Source: Neobacillus niacini
Lineage (GTDB): Bacteria > Bacillota > Bacilli > Bacillales > Cytobacillaceae
DNA length: 37,653 nucleotides
Assembly (NCBI RefSeq): GCF_019749295.1
Contig: NZ_JACWFG010000035.1
Location: forward strand, 1-37,653
Reading direction: 5' to 3'
Shown here: one piece after another, positions 1 to 8,355 of the stretch
How positions within the stretch are numbered: position 1 is the stretch's first letter
Layout of the letters: each line of letters starts with the position of its first letter
Notes under the pieces: model-generated
Seen by the model: the letters and a program-made list of their open reading frames with translations, nothing else
Database searches by the model: none
What the model was told of the DNA's origin: nothing
Translations under genes and position numbers: made by a program

Positions 1-51
1 ACCTTATAATACGAACGGGCAGTTTAGTTGAATAAGGAATGGGATTACTAT

Positions 52-92
52 AAAAAAGGGAAATTCGTAGTATTGGCGAGTTTTCCTTTTTT
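52..92 (+). terminator. Terminator-like hairpin at left edge
   Basis: AAAAAAGG plus GAAA pairs with TTTTCC plus TTTTTT, with one G-T pair, around a roughly 17-nt loop. It ends in a T-run, so it probably terminates a gene lying left of the window. A repeat-like tract (ACGAACGGGCAGTTTAGTTG, 11-30) just before it resembles tails found near other terminators here. Confidence 0.5.
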
Positions 93-155
93 ATTGCCCT
101 GACGAAACCAAATTAATCTAAAAAATGTTAGTGCGCCATAAACAAATATAATCCC

Positions 156-186
156 TTGACTTAGAGTACACTCTAAGTATTACTCT
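156..186 (+). promoter_or_regulatory. MerR-type promoter/operator of the merR-family gene
   Basis: A -35 box TTGACT (156-161) and a -10-like TACTCT (181-186) are separated by 19 bp, the long spacer typical of MerR-activated promoters. The spacer carries the palindrome CTTAGAGT-AC-ACTCTAAG (160-177). Almost the same palindrome recurs at 723-742 before the oxidoreductase gene, so the regulator probably controls itself and the downstream pair. Confidence 0.8.
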
Positions 187-242
187 TACATTGTGTTACG
201 AAGGAAGATATAGACATATCAGATTTAATGGAGGCGGTTAAA

Positions 243-617
243 TTGACATATTCCATTGGAGAATTTTCTAAAATCGTTGGGTTAAGCGATCATACCTTGA
301 GGTTTTATGAAAAGGAAGGATTAATAAAAGTAAACAGAGACGATAACAATGTCAGAATCTATTCGGATGAAAATAAATTGTGGATTGAATCATTGCTCCA
401 TCTAAAAAATACGGGGATGTCTCTAAAAGATATGAAGCAATTTGCCATGTGGGGACATGTTGGGGATGAAACATTGGAAGATAGGTTAGCCCTACTTAAA
501 AATCATCGAAAAAAAGTAGTGGAAGACTTTGAGAAGCTTCGTCAAAGTTTAGAGCATCTGGATAATAAAATTAATTATTATGAAAATGAAATAGGAGACT
601 GTTTCTCTACAAATTAA
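243..617 (+). CDS. MerR family transcriptional regulator
   Basis: A 124-residue DNA-binding regulator. The N-terminal winged helix-turn-helix shows the family pattern YSIGEFSKIVGLSDHTLRFY followed by EKEGLI and R-IY, and a C-terminal helix (about residues 75-118) would form the dimer coiled coil. The start is placed at TTG 243 because GGAGGCGG lies 7 nt upstream; an ATG at 228 in the same frame has no ribosome binding site. It resembles the MerR regulators of aldehyde or electrophile stress that pair with oxidoreductases. The only cysteine is near the C-terminus, outside the position used by AdhR-type sensors, so the signal is unknown. Its own promoter and the next promoter carry matching operators. 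Confidence 0.9.
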   Translation: MTYSIGEFSKIVGLSDHTLRFYEKEGLIKVNRDDNNVRIYSDENKLWIESLLHLKNTGMSLKDMKQFAMWGHVGDETLEDRLALLKNHRKKVVEDFEKLRQSLEHLDNKINYYENEIGDCFSTN

Positions 618-719
618 GTTACTAGTTGTTTTTTTTCTATTTGCGATTTTTTGATAAATCTCATACAGACGGCTTTCGCAATCATATTTTTATGGGAAAA
701 AATACAAATGATAAAACCC

Positions 720-750
720 TTGCCTTAGAGTGCACTCCAAGGATTAATCT
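720..750 (+). promoter_or_regulatory. MerR-type promoter/operator of the OYE-SDR operon
   Basis: TTGCCT (720-725) and TAATCT (745-750) are 19 bp apart, and the spacer holds the palindrome CCTTAGAGTGCACTCCAAGG (723-742). It shares the CTTAGAGT / ACTC half-sites with the operator at 160-177. This supports activation of the following operon by the upstream MerR protein. Confidence 0.85.
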
Positions 751-829
751 ATTCTTGCACCAGTTAAACACATCAAGGGTGATAAACCTTTACAAAATAA
801 TAAATAAACAAATAGAAAGAGGTTAAAAA

Positions 830-1963
830 ATGAACTCAAAATATAGCAACCTATTTGAATCACTTACATTTAAAAATGGTATCACCATTAAAAATAGAGT
901 CGTTATGGCTCCAATGACAACTTGGTCCAGTAATGATGATTACACCATTTCAGATGAAGAAGTGAACTATTTTAAAAGAAGAGTCAATGGAGTAGGACTT
1001 GTTATCACTGGCTGTACTCATGTACAACAAAACGGTATAGGTTTTACGCACGAATTCGCTGCTTATGACGATAAATTTACTCCAAGTCTGCGAAAATTGG
1101 CTGATGCTGCGAAAAGTGGTGGAGCTCCTGCGTTACTTCAGATTTTCCATGCAGGTAACAAAGCACTACCATCTTTAACTCCAAATGGTGAGGTGGTTAG
1201 TTCCAGTGCTGTAGAGACTGAAGCTACTGGATTTGCTCCTTCAGTATTACCTAGAGAACTTTCACATGATGAAATTATGGAAGTGATTCATGCGTTTGGA
1301 GAAACAACCAGACGAGCCATTGAAGCTGGTTTTGATGGAGTTGAAATTCACGGTGCTCACGGATTTTTACTTCAAAACTTCTTCTCTCCTTTCTTCAACA
1401 AACGTGACGATCAATGGGGTGGCTCTTTAGAAAGTCGCTTGCGTTTCCCATTGGCAGTCGTAGAGGAATTGAAAAATGTGATTAAGAAGCATGCAACAAA
1501 GCCGTTTATTTTAGGATACAGAATATCTCCTGATGAACATGAAGAAGGCGGTTTGAGAATGAAGGATACGTATGAATTAATTAATCGCCTGATTGAAGAA
1601 GATGTTGATTATGTACATGCTTCATTGGCTGATGCTCTTTCTTCAAAGCCAGTCGATAGTCAAGATGAAAAAACATATCTTGAATTAATTGTTGAACATG
1701 TAAACGGCAGAGTTCCTGTAATGGCTGCTGGTTCTATGGTAACTGCTGATAATGTTGCAACAGCATTAGGTAAGGGTCTATCCTTAGCAGCAGTTGGTCA
1801 TGGATTAATCATGAATCCAGACTGGGTAGAAAAGGTTCAGAATGGAAAAGAAGCTGAAATTGAGACATCCATTAAGATTTCAAAAGTAAGCAATCTGGAG
1901 CTCCCAGAAAAACTTTGGGGCATAATTCAAGCTTCAGGTCCATGGTTTAATATCGAAGAATAA
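830..1963 (+). CDS. NADH:flavin oxidoreductase, Old Yellow Enzyme family
   Basis: A 377-residue FMN-dependent TIM-barrel ene-reductase, expected to be cytosolic. The N-terminus has the family pattern NRVVMAPMTTWSS. Around residues 170-200 lie EIHGAHGFLLQNFFSP and the conserved N-KRDDQWGGSLESR stretch, and near the C-terminus the FMN-phosphate loop (VPVMAAGS, then AVGHGLI-NPDW). These enzymes reduce activated C=C bonds of enones, quinones or nitro compounds with NAD(P)H. AGAGG lies 8 nt before the ATG. It is followed after about 60 bp by a dehydrogenase gene, probably in one transcript under the MerR-type promoter, which suggests a detoxification role for electrophilic carbonyls. Substrate not known. 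Confidence 0.93.
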   Translation: MNSKYSNLFESLTFKNGITIKNRVVMAPMTTWSSNDDYTISDEEVNYFKRRVNGVGLVITGCTHVQQNGIGFTHEFAAYDDKFTPSLRKLADAAKSGGAPALLQIFHAGNKALPSLTPNGEVVSSSAVETEATGFAPSVLPRELSHDEIMEVIHAFGETTRRAIEAGFDGVEIHGAHGFLLQNFFSPFFNKRDDQWGGSLESRLRFPLAVVEELKNVIKKHATKPFILGYRISPDEHEEGGLRMKDTYELINRLIEEDVDYVHASLADALSSKPVDSQDEKTYLELIVEHVNGRVPVMAAGSMVTADNVATALGKGLSLAAVGHGLIMNPDWVEKVQNGKEAEIETSIKISKVSNLELPEKLWGIIQASGPWFNIEE

Positions 1964-2023
1964 AACCGTAAAAGTAAAGTGACTGTTTTTTATCACGTTT
2001 GTATTAAGAAAGGAATTAATTAT

Positions 2024-2764
2024 ATGTCAAATATCCAAGATAAGGTTGTCATTATTACTGGTGCCTCTAGTGGGATTGGAGAAGCTACTGCAAAAGAACT
2101 TGCCTCTAAAGGTGCGAAGCTGGTACTGGCGGCTCGTCGAGAAGAACGATTAAAGAAATTACAAGAAGAGATACAAAATTATGGCGGTCAAGCTATTTAT
2201 AAAGTGACGGATGTTGCCTCTCATGAACAAATGGAAGAGTTGGCTGAATATGCTCTTAAAGAGTTTGGAAAGATTGATGTAATGGTCAATAATGCAGGAG
2301 TAATGCCGCTATCACCTGTTCATCAGAAAAAAATAAATGAATGGGATACGATGATTGATGTGAACATCAAGGGTGTTCTTTATGGTATTTCTGCTGTTCT
2401 TCCGTCCATGAGAGAAAGAAAAGAAGGACATATCATTAATGTTTCCTCCATCGCTGGTCATTTAGTATTCCCTGCTGGTGCAGTTTATAGTGGTACAAAG
2501 TTTGCTGTGCGTGCTATTACAGAAGGTCTTCGTATAGAAGAGGCTAGCAACAATATTCGTACAACCATTATCTCGCCAGGAACTATTACAACAGAATTGC
2601 TAGAAGCCATTTCAGATCCAGAATTAAAATCTGCCATCGTTGAAGATAGCAAAATTGGAATCGAGCCTGCAAGCATTGCTCGTGCCATTGGATTTGCAAT
2701 TGAACAACCATCAGATGTAGCGATTAATGAGATGATTGTTCGTCCAACCATTCAAGAACTCTAA
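2024..2764 (+). CDS. SDR family NAD(P)-dependent oxidoreductase
   Basis: A 246-residue classical short-chain dehydrogenase. The Rossmann motif TGASSGIG is at residues 12-19, NNAG at 89-92, the catalytic Ser at about 141-142 and YSGTK (Tyr155, Lys159) in the active site. Arg38-Arg39 after the second strand suggests NADP preference. The start is the ATG preceded by AAGGAATTAATT; an upstream in-frame ATG at 1979 has no ribosome site and would add a non-homologous tail. It is the second gene of the MerR-controlled operon and ends at a strong terminator. It is close to the YdfG-like 3-hydroxy acid dehydrogenases, but the substrate cannot be named. Confidence 0.93.
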   Translation: MSNIQDKVVIITGASSGIGEATAKELASKGAKLVLAARREERLKKLQEEIQNYGGQAIYKVTDVASHEQMEELAEYALKEFGKIDVMVNNAGVMPLSPVHQKKINEWDTMIDVNIKGVLYGISAVLPSMRERKEGHIINVSSIAGHLVFPAGAVYSGTKFAVRAITEGLRIEEASNNIRTTIISPGTITTELLEAISDPELKSAIVEDSKIGIEPASIARAIGFAIEQPSDVAINEMIVRPTIQEL

Positions 2765-2783
2765 AAAGAAAATCTTTGTATTG

Positions 2784-2811
2784 AAGCAGCCCCACTTTTT
2801 TGGGGCTGCTT
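2784..2811 (+). terminator. Rho-independent terminator of the OYE-SDR operon
   Basis: AAGCAGCCCC and GGGGCTGCTT form a perfect 10-bp stem around an ACTTTTTT loop, 20 bp after the SDR stop codon. Confidence 0.9.
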
Positions 2812-3156
2812 ATTTGGTATTTAAGACTAAAGAATTAAAATGGAGATTCATTTTAAGCTTGTGAAGAATTGTACTTAAACAAACGGGTGCTTTACTAAAA
2901 AAAATCATCTGAAAAATGAATACTAAAAAATGGCTCAGTGTGAACTGAGCCCTTTACTTTTTATTGCAAAAAACGTATACAAAAGGCAGTACAAATTGAG
3001 CTACATTTTCGATTGCATTTTAGGGTTTTGTGATAGGAAACGGAAACCGTTATAAAAAAGGTGTTACCTTTTTGGTAGCACCAATTTGTAATATTTAAAG
3101 TCAGTTATTATTTATGAGAATTCAATTTAGTCAATTTTAACAAAAAAAAATGAGGG
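2812..3156. other. Intergenic stretch with two hairpins and a repeat copy
   Basis: No convincing gene is seen. It holds a copy of the dispersed leader repeat (2861-2897), a perfect 8-bp hairpin GGCTCAGT-GTGA-ACTGAGCC (2932-2951) followed by a T-rich tract, and a second hairpin GGTGTTACC-TTTTT-GGTAGCACC (3060-3082, one wobble). Confidence 0.6.
2861..2897 (+). repeat. Dispersed leader repeat, copy A
   Basis: GTGAAGAATTGTACTTAAAC followed by AAACGGGTGC. It matches copies at 3991-4037, 4718-4731 plus 7326 onward (split by the intron), 9391-9414 (minus strand) and 33545-33573. The shared core is TGTGAAGGAAT, two or three variable bases, then ACTTAAACAAACG. Confidence 0.65.
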
Positions 3157-3404
3157 TTAGGCAATATGGCAACAACACACTATCCCATCTTGGTATGATT
3201 GTAATAAATCATTTAAGGCTTGTTGATTAATCATTTCAATAAAATCAGAGGGTGGGTTTAAGGAAATTCCTCTCCGATTAGCAACAGAAATAATCCTAAT
3301 TCATAATACATATTTTTCGTTAGAATTCCTTTTTCAATATTTTTAATAATTTCATTATAAAAACGTATTAAAAACTCAACAGGTAACTTTTCATAGAAAT
3401 TCAT
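3157..3404 (-). pseudogene. Frameshifted small conserved gene
   Basis: Read on the minus strand, an AGGTGG ribosome site precedes ATG (3404) and a frame beginning MNFYEKLPVEFLIRFYNEI, then EKGILTKNMYYELG. That frame hits a stop soon after. The next frame continues at once with IISVANRRGISLNPPSDF and ends CCCHIA. The total of 248 bp is not divisible by three, so one indel near codon 38 has split a protein of about 82 residues. I do not recognise the family; it is acidic and helical and ends with three adjacent cysteines. The second half has coherent codon use, so the damage is recent or is a sequencing error. Confidence 0.6.
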
Positions 3405-3620
3405 TATCCAATCCACCTCAAACCCCCAATAATTGTAAACCCTTTCGCAAATTATAACATTATTCGTTTTATTTTGTTTGTTAACATTATGTGAAAATCA
3501 AAAATATTATGATTTTTGTATTTGCAAAATCCGAGAACGGAATACATACACTAAAAGGGAAGGTGTTTATTTTCTCCAATCATAACAATTTCTTAATTTA
3601 AACTAATGTCCTGGCTTTTA

Positions 3621-3812
3621 TTATAATTGTAATGCTGCTTTTTTAATAACTTGGTAGTTTTTATGATTGATAACGGTTACATTATTTTCATAAAATATAT
3701 CCGTAGGATTTATATGTATTTTAATCATTACAGAGTTTTCATAAACCTTTTCCACAATCCCGATAATTCCTTTTTTTGATCTAATCTGATCATTTACCTC
3801 TGCAATATTCAT
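3621..3812 (-). CDS. YkvS/DUF2187 family small protein
   Basis: A 63-residue protein with the KOW-like beta pattern of the Bacillus YkvS (DUF2187) family. The N-terminus has VNDQIRSKKGIIGIVEKVYE, then NSVMIKI, and the C-terminus V-VINHKNYQVI, which matches the family's conserved 'VVNHKNYKV' ending. GGGTG lies just upstream of the ATG. The family is conserved but its function is unknown; the fold suggests a small nucleic-acid or protein-binding barrel. It is transcribed alone, towards the frameshifted gene on the same strand. Confidence 0.8.
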   Translation of the reverse strand: MNIAEVNDQIRSKKGIIGIVEKVYENSVMIKIHINPTDIFYENNVTVINHKNYQVIKKAALQL

Positions 3813-3990
3813 GATGGTTCACCCTTTTTAACTATAATTTACAGAAAATTCCCTAATATTGCAACCCCTTATTGCAATGAAGAGTAAAAATATGGTTAAA
3901 ACCATTCTCGTATATTATTAATATCAGTAGCTGAAAATTACTCTTTTTATATACCATCAATAATGATACAAGCGTATTTGTGTAATAAAT

Positions 3991-4037
3991 ATGTGAAGGA
4001 ATGTACTTAAACTAAAGATGCAGGTTAGTGGAAGAAG
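3991..4037 (+). repeat. Dispersed leader repeat, copy B
   Basis: TGTGAAGGAATGTACTTAAA then CTAAAGATGCAGGTTAGTGG. The first half is the leader core. The second half resembles the other dispersed tract (GCAGGTTAG / GCAGAATAG) found at 33630, 34802 and 36248. It lies in the upstream region of the MOSC pseudogene. Confidence 0.6.
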
Positions 4038-4104
4038 GAATAGTTTAACCCTTGATTGAATATGAACAAACAGGGATTAACAAAAGGAAGGCTGTGAGGA
4101 TTGA

Positions 4105-4671
4105 ATGTTTGATGAAAAAAAAGAGAGTTCAATTTTAGGAACAGTCATTGCGGTTAGTTTAAGTAAGAAACATACGTTTAGTAAAAAAAATCAAGATATT
4201 ATAAAATTAGTGAAGGGTTTGGGGGTCGAAGGTGATGCACACTTTGGTTCAACAGTTAAACATCGCTCGAGAGTGGCTCAAGATCCAAACCAACCGAACC
4301 TAAGACAAGTGCATTTAATTCAAAATGAGTTATTTGAAGAGTTAGCAGACCGTTTTAATATTAAACCTGGACAATTGGGTTAAAATATTACAACTGTCGG
4401 AATAAACCTTCTTGATTTACCAACGGACACGATATTATTTATAGGTGAGTCTGCAATTATTAAAGTAACAGGCTTACGAAATCCTTGTGCTCAAATTAAT
4501 AATTTTAAACCGGGTCTTTTAAATGCTGTTTTGGATAAGGATTCAGATGGAAATCTATTAAGAAAAGCAGGAATAATGGGAGTTATATTAAAAAGTGGAG
4601 AAGTGAAACTGGGAGATACCATCCGAGTTGAATTACCTCACAGACCATTTAAAAAGCTTGAACGTGTTTAA
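4105..4671 (+). pseudogene. MOSC domain protein gene with in-frame stop
   Basis: The full frame runs 189 codons with a single TAA at 4381-4383, after IKPGQLG. It continues in the same frame with NITTVGINLLDLP, then LRNPCAQIN and KAGIMGVILKSG-VKLGD. These are hallmarks of stand-alone YiiM-like MOSC proteins, including the conserved Cys of the R-PC motif. Family members normally have Glu after QLG, so GAA to TAA is the simplest lesion. Intact members bind molybdenum-cofactor-type sulfur carriers and help reduce N-hydroxylated compounds. A product ending at codon 92 would lose the conserved Cys and is probably inactive. The group II intron starts 60 bp downstream. A second, unrelated-subfamily MOSC gene at 27487 is intact. 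Confidence 0.85.
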
Positions 4672-4717
4672 ACTAGCTGGGTGCGTATTTGCACCTTTAT
4701 GAAATTAACCTTGTTTG

Positions 4718-4731
4718 TAAATAAATGTACT
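4718..4731 (+). repeat. Leader repeat copy C, left half (5' exon of intron)
   Basis: TAAATAAATGTACT ends exactly where the intron begins with GTGCG. Rejoined with TAAAC at 7326 it restores TGTACTTAAAC, as in copies A and B. Confidence 0.7.
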
Positions 4732-5428
4732 GTGCGAAACGTTTCCTTATAAGTGCTTAAACACGAAATAGGAGGATTGCTATAAAGCAATCACAACTGA
4801 TTAACCGAAACTCGGAATGAAAGCCGTCATGTTGAGCTGAAACGAGTTATCTGATACTCCTACATGCAAGGAACGGTAGTAGCCTGAATTGTATGAAGCT
4901 AGGTAAAGTCGGCTGAAGTGAACCTAAGTTCTACATAGAATATGGTTGACGATAGGTCGGGATGCTACAAAATATCTAAGGTGAGAATGTCCAATAATAG
5001 GACTGACGAACTCACGAATGTACGGGTCTAGATTTTTGATACGTTCGAAAGACGTATACTGTAAACGCAGGGTCAAACACCGAAAAGTACGATTAGTATA
5101 TAGGAACCTCGGTATATCTAACAAATGAGGATATAGGATTGACAGGCTTAAAGTAAGCACCTACGGATATATGTAAAGCTAGGTTAATTGGAACGTTGTA
5201 AGTAAGAAACATCCATTAATAAATGACTACTATCAGGATGGTGTCTATAAGATAAGATCGAAATGACTTTATTCTTGCGAAAGTAGGGATATAGTACCAA
5301 TGAAACGTGTAACGAGCGTGGAGGGATGGTCCCAAGTCTTATTCTTTGAAGGCAAATCAATTTAATGAAACTCACAGGTTCGAGTAAGATGATGGGATTT
5401 TCCGCAAGGAAGGAGAAACAATCCATCA

Positions 5429-7228
5429 GTGAGTACAGCTTTACGACATGCAGAATATTATAATATGCAAGATATATTCGATGACCTTTACGAGCGAAGT
5501 AAAAACAATGCCACTAAGGGTTTAAGGCTATATGAAAATATCATATCGAAAGAAAATATCCTATTAGCCTTTCGAAACATCAAAGCGAATACAGGTTCAA
5601 AAACAGCTGGAACTGACGGTATCACAATTGACCAATACAAGATTGAAAATGTTGATGAATTTATCGAAGGAATTCGAATATCACTCATAAATTATAAACC
5701 CCAAACAGTACGAAGGGTTGAAATACCTAAGCCTAATGGAAAGAAAAGACCATTAGGTATTCCAACTATGAGAGATAGATTAATACAACAGATGTTTAAA
5801 CAAGTATTAGAGCCAATTTGCGAAGCTAAGTTTTATCACCATTCATACGGTTTCAGAACAAATAGGTCAACCCATCATGTAATGGCTAGATGTCAGTTCT
5901 TAGTCAATAATGTGAAGTTACATCATGTAGTAGATATTGATATAAAAGGTTTCTTTGACAATGTAAGCCATTCAAAATTAATTAAACAAATGTACAGTAT
6001 AGGTATACGGGATAAAAGAGTTTTAGCTATTGTCTCAAAAATGCTAAAGGCACCAATAAAAGGCATAGGTGTTCCAACCAAAGGAACTCCGCAAGGAGGT
6101 ATCCTATCCCCTCTTCTATCGAATATTGTTTTAAATGATTTAGACTGGTGGATAGCTAACCAATGGGAATGCTTAAAACTAAAACATTCTTATGCACCTA
6201 ATAGTAAGACAAGAGCGTTAAAGAAAACAAATCTCAAACAAATGTATATCGTCAGATATGCAGATGACTTCAAGATTTTCACAAACTCTAATAAATCAGC
6301 TATTAGGATATATCACGCTGCCAAAGGTTATTTAAAAAATCAATTGAACCTTGATATATCTACCGAGAAATCAGCGATTACCAATCTAAGAAAGAGAACA
6401 TCCGATTTTCTAGGTTTTTCTCTCAAAGCAGTAACCAAGCGTAATAAATATGTAGCCAATACACACATTATGGATAGAAAGAAGAAAAACATAATAGAAA
6501 AACTCAGATATTTAATTCGCTTGATTCAAAATAAGCCAACACCAAAAACTGTTTTGGATTATAACTCTTATATTCTCGGAATAAAAAATTACTTCAAGGT
6601 CGCAACTCACATCAATATTGATTTTGGAAAAATAGCCTATCATCTAACGAAAACCATGTACAATCGTCTAAAATCCATTGGGAAGTATGGAAAACCCATT
6701 AATCCATCAGAAACATATAAGAGACTTCATAAAAATAATTTCAAAACGTATAAAATTGCTGGTCTGTACTTATTTCCGCTAGGAGATACACAAACAAGCA
6801 ATGCTATGAACTTCAGTCAAGATATATGTGACTATACAAAAGAAGGAAGGCTTAAACTTCATCAGAATCTTAGGGCTGACATTGCCATAGAAATTAACAA
6901 GATGTTACAAATACCTTACGGTAAAGACAACTTAGAATTTGCAGATAACAGAATCTCAAGATACTCTATGCAACTAGGAAAATGTGCAGTAACAGGAGAA
7001 TTTTTGACATCCGATAAGTTGCACTGTCACCATAAGATACCCCGACATATGGGTGGCACCGATGAATTTAGCAATCTTGTAATCGTGCATGAAGATGTAC
7101 ATAGATTAATCCACGCTACTAATGAAACGACGATTGAACGATATAGGAACATTCTTCAATTAGATGGAAAACAATTGAAGAAGCTAAACCAATTTCGTAA
7201 AGTTTGTAATTTAATTGCTTTAGTCTAA
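5429..7228 (+). CDS. ltrA: Group II intron reverse transcriptase/maturase with HNH endonuclease
   Basis: A 599-residue multifunctional protein for intron splicing and retrohoming. The RT fingers and palm hold GTDGIT (61-66), RPLGIPT (107-113), the catalytic VVDIDIKGFFDNV block (Asp169, Asp171), TPQGG-LSPLL (220-230) and the YADD box (277-280). The thumb/X maturase domain covers about 330-460. The C-terminal endonuclease has an HNH pattern, with Cys519-type CAVTGE, LHCHHKIP--MGG and NLVIVHEDVHRLIH. All catalytic residues are present and the frame is unbroken, so it is probably active. The GTG start follows AAGGAAGG with rather long spacing; an in-frame ATG at 5465 (NMQDIF) is an alternative. 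The gene lies in intron domain IV. Confidence 0.95.
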   Translation: MSTALRHAEYYNMQDIFDDLYERSKNNATKGLRLYENIISKENILLAFRNIKANTGSKTAGTDGITIDQYKIENVDEFIEGIRISLINYKPQTVRRVEIPKPNGKKRPLGIPTMRDRLIQQMFKQVLEPICEAKFYHHSYGFRTNRSTHHVMARCQFLVNNVKLHHVVDIDIKGFFDNVSHSKLIKQMYSIGIRDKRVLAIVSKMLKAPIKGIGVPTKGTPQGGILSPLLSNIVLNDLDWWIANQWECLKLKHSYAPNSKTRALKKTNLKQMYIVRYADDFKIFTNSNKSAIRIYHAAKGYLKNQLNLDISTEKSAITNLRKRTSDFLGFSLKAVTKRNKYVANTHIMDRKKKNIIEKLRYLIRLIQNKPTPKTVLDYNSYILGIKNYFKVATHINIDFGKIAYHLTKTMYNRLKSIGKYGKPINPSETYKRLHKNNFKTYKIAGLYLFPLGDTQTSNAMNFSQDICDYTKEGRLKLHQNLRADIAIEINKMLQIPYGKDNLEFADNRISRYSMQLGKCAVTGEFLTSDKLHCHHKIPRHMGGTDEFSNLVIVHEDVHRLIHATNETTIERYRNILQLDGKQLKKLNQFRKVCNLIALV

Positions 7229-7239
7229 AAGAATAAGAT

Positions 7240-7325
7240 GGAACGCCTAATGCGGTAAAAATCGCACGTTGGGTGTGGAGCAGGGGAAAAGACGGAGATT
7301 ACCTCAAAGTCTTACCTATTGCTAT
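7240..7325 (+). ncRNA. Group II intron domains V and VI
   Basis: Domain V is GAACGCCTAATGCG, a GTAAAAAT-type loop, then CGCA-CG-TTGGGTGT (7241-7276). The two arms pair with the characteristic CG bulge. Domain VI follows with a GACGGAG...CTCAAAGTC helix. A7318 in CCTATTGCTAT is the likely branch-point adenosine, 7 nt before the 3' splice site. Confidence 0.75.
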
Positions 7326-7365
7326 TAAACTATAGGGGTGCATTCCTTCAATAAGGAATGCTAAT
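7326..7365 (+). repeat. Leader repeat copy C, right half with hairpin
   Basis: TAAACTATAGGGGTGC continues the repeat interrupted by the intron and runs into the hairpin GCATTCC-TTCAATAA-GGAATGC (7340-7361). The layout, leader then hairpin, matches copies D and E. Confidence 0.65.
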
Positions 7366-7605
7366 TGCAGCTAAAACATTGGTGTTGCTACTTTAACTTA
7401 CCTTGACGAAAATAAATAATGAAAGCCAAGCACCGTCCTTACTCTACATTTTATTATAGGGGAAGGGTGGTGTTTTATTATGGGAATTACAGCCATCGGA
7501 TCTTGATAGAAAAAATTGTAACGTTATATCTTCTTTTGTAGAAAACAACCAACTAGCACATTAATCATGCTAAAGTGAACAAAACATATCTGAGGAGGAA
7601 GGGTA

Positions 7606-7901
7606 ATGCAGTATATTGATAGTTTCGGTTGATAGATACTGTCTTTTAGACCATATGGATTCCATTCTTCAATTATTTTTTTTATCTCTTCGGTATAGAG
7701 ACATTCGAAATATACAAGTGTATAAAAGGTTCCAATAACAGTAATAAATCTAACCCAGAAGATTTAGCATATTATATTCAAAATGTATTAGAGGGTTACG
7801 TTAAGGAATGGAACAAACAATTTAGTCTGGATTATGATAAATGTTTGGTAATAGCCAAAAAAATAACTAAAGAAATTGAAAGTAACGGTAACGATATATA
7901 A
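7606..7901 (+). pseudogene. Decayed gene remnant
   Basis: A good ribosome site (GAGGAGGAAGGG) leads to ATG 7606, but that frame stops after eight codons. Another frame is open from 7650 to the TAA at 7899-7901 without a start codon. Its last 50 codons look coding (NPEDLAYYIQNVLEGYVKEW, then DKCLVIAKKITKEIE). I read this as a gene that lost its middle or frame. The family is not recognised. The 280 bp between the intron and this remnant hold only a second ribosome-site-plus-ATG (7480) that stops after eight codons. Confidence 0.4.
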
Positions 7902-8091
7902 ATAATGTAAAGGTCGTAGGACAATTTAAGAAAGACAATGCTAAGGAAAAGGAAAAATATACAAAGTTATTTACTTAAATGTTTTCATGTATTATTCTTT
8001 ATATATACCTAGATAATCTATATATATAAAATTACTATGTATAATAAAGTTAATAACTTTTGAAAAAAAAAAGTTGAAGGGAGTAATCTTA

Positions 8092-8283
8092 ATGGGATTT
8101 TATTATTTGCTCATCCTGTTTATAGGTGTTGTTCTGCTGGTAGGAGGTAGCATTAAATGGGTTGTTTCTCGGTCTGTAAAGAAAAGTTTATATCTGTTTG
8201 TTTTTGGAATATTATTGATTGCTACTTCGTTATTCCTTTTAACTCCTGATAGTTCCGAAATTATTTATAATCTTATTCATTAA
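8092..8283 (+). CDS. Small two-helix membrane protein
   Basis: A 63-residue protein with two hydrophobic helices (about 3-24 and 34-54) joined by a basic loop KWVVSRSVKKS, so both ends should face outward by the positive-inside rule. The ATG is preceded by GAAGGGAG at good spacing; the upstream in-frame TTG at 8074 lies inside that ribosome site and is rejected. No family recognised. The stop is 70 bp before the NUDIX gene, so the two may be co-transcribed. Confidence 0.65.
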   Translation: MGFYYLLILFIGVVLLVGGSIKWVVSRSVKKSLYLFVFGILLIATSLFLLTPDSSEIIYNLIH

Positions 8284-8355
8284 AAAAAGTTTTAAAATCA
8301 GTTATTTCATTTGAAGTAATGTTTGTGAGAATAGAAAATATTAGGGGAAACGTTT

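Larger units (their letters stand above)
4732..7325 (+). mobile_element. Group II intron with intact maturase
   Basis: A 2.6-kb retroelement comprising a structured 5' region (about 700 nt), a reverse transcriptase/HNH gene and 3' domains V-VI. The 5' end is set at GTGCG (4732) and the 3' end at the AT of GCTAT (7325), because removing this segment rebuilds the repeat sequence TGTACT|TAAAC seen elsewhere in the window. Support for the boundary: bases 5086-5091 (AGTACG) can pair with all six 5'-exon bases TGTACT as EBS1-IBS1 (one G-T pair). The preceding A5085 could pair with the first 3'-exon base T. Another GTGCG at 4681 gives no such match. The intron is in the sense orientation of the MOSC gene's 3' flank and interrupts no gene. 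The protein looks like bacterial class B, but the class was not tested. Confidence 0.9.

Noticed and set aside
626..826. Open frame of 66 codons between the MerR gene and the OYE gene
   Set aside because: It overlaps the MerR operator and the -35/-10 of the OYE promoter, has no ribosome site and no protein-like composition.
4681..4700. GTGCG at 4681 as intron 5' end
   Set aside because: It forms a small hairpin with GCACC nearby. Starting there would not rebuild the dispersed repeat on excision, and the bases before it do not fully pair with a domain I loop.
4924..5426. Two minus-strand frames upstream of the intron RT gene
   Set aside because: They lie in the structured RNA of group II intron domains I-III and lack ribosome sites.
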